64,000 nt of DNA from Streptomyces sp. 2114.4 (GTDB taxonomy: Bacteria > Actinomycetota > Actinomycetes > Streptomycetales > Streptomycetaceae), in the NCBI RefSeq assembly GCF_900187385.1, contig NZ_FYEY01000001.1, positions 3,162,001 through 3,226,000 of the forward strand. Direction: 5' to 3'. Shown here in pieces: positions 62,404 to 64,000 of the stretch. Under the pieces are notes generated by a model. It saw only the letters and a program-made list of their open reading frames with translations. It searched no databases and was not told the origin of the DNA. Numbering within the stretch: the first letter of the stretch is position 1; every line of letters starts with the position of its first letter. The position numbers were made by a program, and so were the translations under genes.

Positions 62404-62463
62404 CACCGGTCCGGCCTCCGCGTCCCGGGTCACCGGTCCGGCCTCCGCGTCCCGGGTCACCGG
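62404..62463. repeat. 27-bp direct repeat spanning an SDR stop codon
   Basis: Two perfect copies of a 27-mer beginning CACCGGTCCGGCCTCCGCGT (62404-62430 and 62431-62457), plus six bases of a third, run through the stop codon of the SDR gene at 62457-62459. In one minus-strand frame they encode T-R-D-A-E-A-G-P-V units. Confidence 0.9.
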
Positions 62464-63374
62464 CTCGCCCGTGCCTTCTCGTCCGCCTCGCCGCCGGCCC
62501 CCATCAGGCCGCCCCGCAGACCGTCCAGCCGGTCGCCGAACCGCCGTACCTCCCGCTGGCCCACCGACCCGATGAGCGAGGGCAGATACCCGCGGACCGA
62601 CTGCATCCCACGCAGCCACCACTGCCCGTAGACGTGCGCGGAACGGCGCTCGACGCCCGCGACGATCCGGTCGACGGCGGGGCCCAGCGGATAGGTCTTG
62701 TTCGCCGGCCACGGCAGCCGGGAGCGCAGCTCACGCATGACCTCGTCCCGGTCGGCGCCGCGCACCATATCGGTGTCGGTCCAGCTCAGATAGCCGACCC
62801 CGACCCGTACGCCCTTGTGGCCGACCTCGGCGCGCAGGCTGTGCGCGAAGGCCTCGACGCCCGACTTGGAGGCGCAGTAGGCGGTCATCATCGGCGCCGG
62901 GGTGATCGCGGCCAGCGAGGCGATCTGCAGGAAGTAGCCGCGGGACGCCATGAGGGCGGGGAGGAAGGCGCGGCCGGTGACCGCGCCGCCGATGAGGTTC
63001 ACCTCGATGACCCGCCGCCAGGAGTCCGGGTCGGAGCCGGCGAACGGGCCGCCGGTCGCCACCCCGGCGTTGGCGACGACCACATCGACCTTCCCGAAGC
63101 GGTCCTTGACCTCGCCCGCCACCCGGGCCATCGCCTCGTGGTCGGTGACATCGGCGTGCCAGTGGTGCGCCGGACCGTGCAATGAGGCCGCGACGCCCCG
63201 CAGTTCGTCCGGCTCCAGACCGACCAGCGCCAGCGCCGCCCCGCGCGCCGACAGCTTGCGGGCCAGCAGCGCACCGACCCCACGGGCAGCGCCGGTGACG
63301 ACGACGACCTGGCCCTCCAGGTTCCCCGCCCCGCTCCTGCTCCCGCCGCGGCTCCTGTTCGCGCTCGCGCTCAT
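62457..63374 (-). CDS. SDR-family oxidoreductase
   Basis: The product has 305 aa. The cofactor loop is VVVTGAARGVGALLA, the Asn is in VVANAGVATGG, the catalytic Ser is in QIASLAAITPAPM and Tyr/Lys are in TAYCASKSGVEAF. The C-terminal 60 residues are basic (YGQWWLRGMQSVRGYL) and may bind membrane. The first about 18 residues are a Ser/Arg/Gly lead; the true start could be at the TGAA core. ATG 63374 overlaps the upstream hydrolase stop by 4 nt, so the two are one operon. The stop lies in the 27-bp repeat. Confidence 0.87.
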   Translation of the reverse strand: MSASANRSRGGSRSGAGNLEGQVVVVTGAARGVGALLARKLSARGAALALVGLEPDELRGVAASLHGPAHHWHADVTDHEAMARVAGEVKDRFGKVDVVVANAGVATGGPFAGSDPDSWRRVIEVNLIGGAVTGRAFLPALMASRGYFLQIASLAAITPAPMMTAYCASKSGVEAFAHSLRAEVGHKGVRVGVGYLSWTDTDMVRGADRDEVMRELRSRLPWPANKTYPLGPAVDRIVAGVERRSAHVYGQWWLRGMQSVRGYLPSLIGSVGQREVRRFGDRLDGLRGGLMGAGGEADEKARASR

Positions 63375-64000
63375 GCCGTCTTCTCCTTCTTCTGCCGTGC
63401 GGAGCGGGGGACTTCGGCGGCCGCGGCCTGCGCGGAGCCGGTACCGGTGCCCGCCGGCCGCAGATGGTCCCCGACGAGCTCGCGCAGCAGGCCGGCGACC
63501 GCGCCGGGGTCCTCGACCGGCGTCATGTGTCCCCGGCCCGGCAGCTCGGTCAGCCCGAGGCAGTCGGGGAGGACGGAGGCCAGCCGGCGGGCCTGCACGA
63601 GCGGGGTGAGCCGGTCGGCGGTGCCCGCGAGGACCGCGGTCGGCAGCTCCAGCCCGCCGACACCACCGGTGAGTTCGAGCCCGGCCAGCACCCTGCCCCA
63701 GCGGGCCCGCACCACGGGCGGGCAGGCGTGCACGATGCGCGCACAGGCCTCGATCTGCTCGGCGGTGGCGCCGGGGCCCATGGTGGCGTACTTCAGGGCG
63801 CGTTTGGCGAGCGGCGATACGGGGCCGAGCGGCGCCCGGGAGTGCAGCATCAGCCGGTGCGCACGGCGCCGGCCCTGCGGGCTGCGCAGGGGGAACACCC
63901 GTGATTCGGCGGGCAGATCGGCCATTCCGGTGCTGCACAGCAGTGCGGCGGCGGCCCGCTCGCGCAGCTGCGGCCGTCCGGCGGCGGCCATGATCGTCAT
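63371..64000 (-). CDS. alpha/beta hydrolase, 5' end beyond the window
   Basis: Partial: 209 residues are visible, ending at the SDR overlap. The sequence opens in the middle of the fold (MTIMAAAGRPQLRERAAAAL), as found just after a nucleophile elbow of the GHSMGG type, which would lie outside the window. Later parts fit the fold: a catalytic Asp region AVLAGTADRLTPLVQA and the His in LPGRGHMTPVEDP. The C-terminal tail is Lys-rich. The two genes probably form one operon with joint function on a lipid or aromatic substrate. The edge position leaves the true start unknown. Confidence 0.8.
   Translation of the reverse strand: MTIMAAAGRPQLRERAAAALLCSTGMADLPAESRVFPLRSPQGRRRAHRLMLHSRAPLGPVSPLAKRALKYATMGPGATAEQIEACARIVHACPPVVRARWGRVLAGLELTGGVGGLELPTAVLAGTADRLTPLVQARRLASVLPDCLGLTELPGRGHMTPVEDPGAVAGLLRELVGDHLRPAGTGTGSAQAAAAEVPRSARQKKEKTA

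Overview
The window is high-GC actinobacterial DNA and almost certainly a Streptomyces chromosome. G/C dominates third codon positions, GTG/TTG starts and 4-nt ATGA overlaps are common, and the gene content is characteristic: a TamR/tam pair, a galTEK operon, Rpf, protein O-mannosyltransferase, XRE-DUF5753/DUF397 modules and ESX-type loci. No tRNA, rRNA, CRISPR array, transposase or replication origin was seen. All functional calls rest on motifs and remembered family knowledge; no database search was run.

Layout. 159-4227: a hypothetical gene, then an ESX/WXG-type cluster (small helical protein, 408-aa carrier-like protein with no toxin tip, 379-aa partner) and a short coding fragment. 4363-8908: tam and tamR (divergent), an SDR and a GH42 beta-galactosidase. 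9066-16441: galactose block, with galT-galE-galK on the minus strand divergent from a sodium:solute symporter plus small membrane partner, bracketed by two related LuxR-type regulators. 17003-24141: second ESX-type cluster, with an SseB-like protein, a WXG-like protein, a 1591-aa DUF6531/YD-repeat toxin ending in a HYD1-type ADP-ribosyltransferase domain, its DUF6881-like immunity protein, and a proline-rich membrane protein. 24306-32277: ABC-F ATPase, then accessory genes (alpha/beta hydrolase, regulator module A, TetR-amidohydrolase-SDR unit).

32366-43335 is a conserved housekeeping block: ispE-rsmA-rpf, tatD, a zinc-ribbon gene and rsmI on the minus strand; O-mannosyltransferase, a penicillin-binding protein, a YbaK-type deacylase and an EamA transporter on the plus strand. 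43359-52045 holds an epimerase, an intergenic island with two long perfect hairpins, a serine hydrolase, a CbiMN-CbiQ-CbiO metal importer preceded by a Nur-like box (hence probably nickel), and a TetR-controlled MMPL exporter. 52193-54673 is regulator module B (ATPase, small basic protein, XRE, two DUF397). 54998-57017 are two exported proteins, one built of GDENG repeats and one a low-GC SGNH hydrolase. 57457-64000 holds a tricorn-type protease, a secreted L,D-transpeptidase-like protein, a glutamine-rich small protein, an SDR and a hydrolase cut by the window edge.

The most distinctive features are the ART toxin-immunity tip, which has about 56 % GC by hand count against about 72 % in a sampled line of its YD-repeat body; the two parallel XRE-DUF397 modules with their small coupled proteins; the twin hairpin island near 44.5 kb; the Nur-like box; and tandem repeats running through the stop codons of two unrelated SDR genes.
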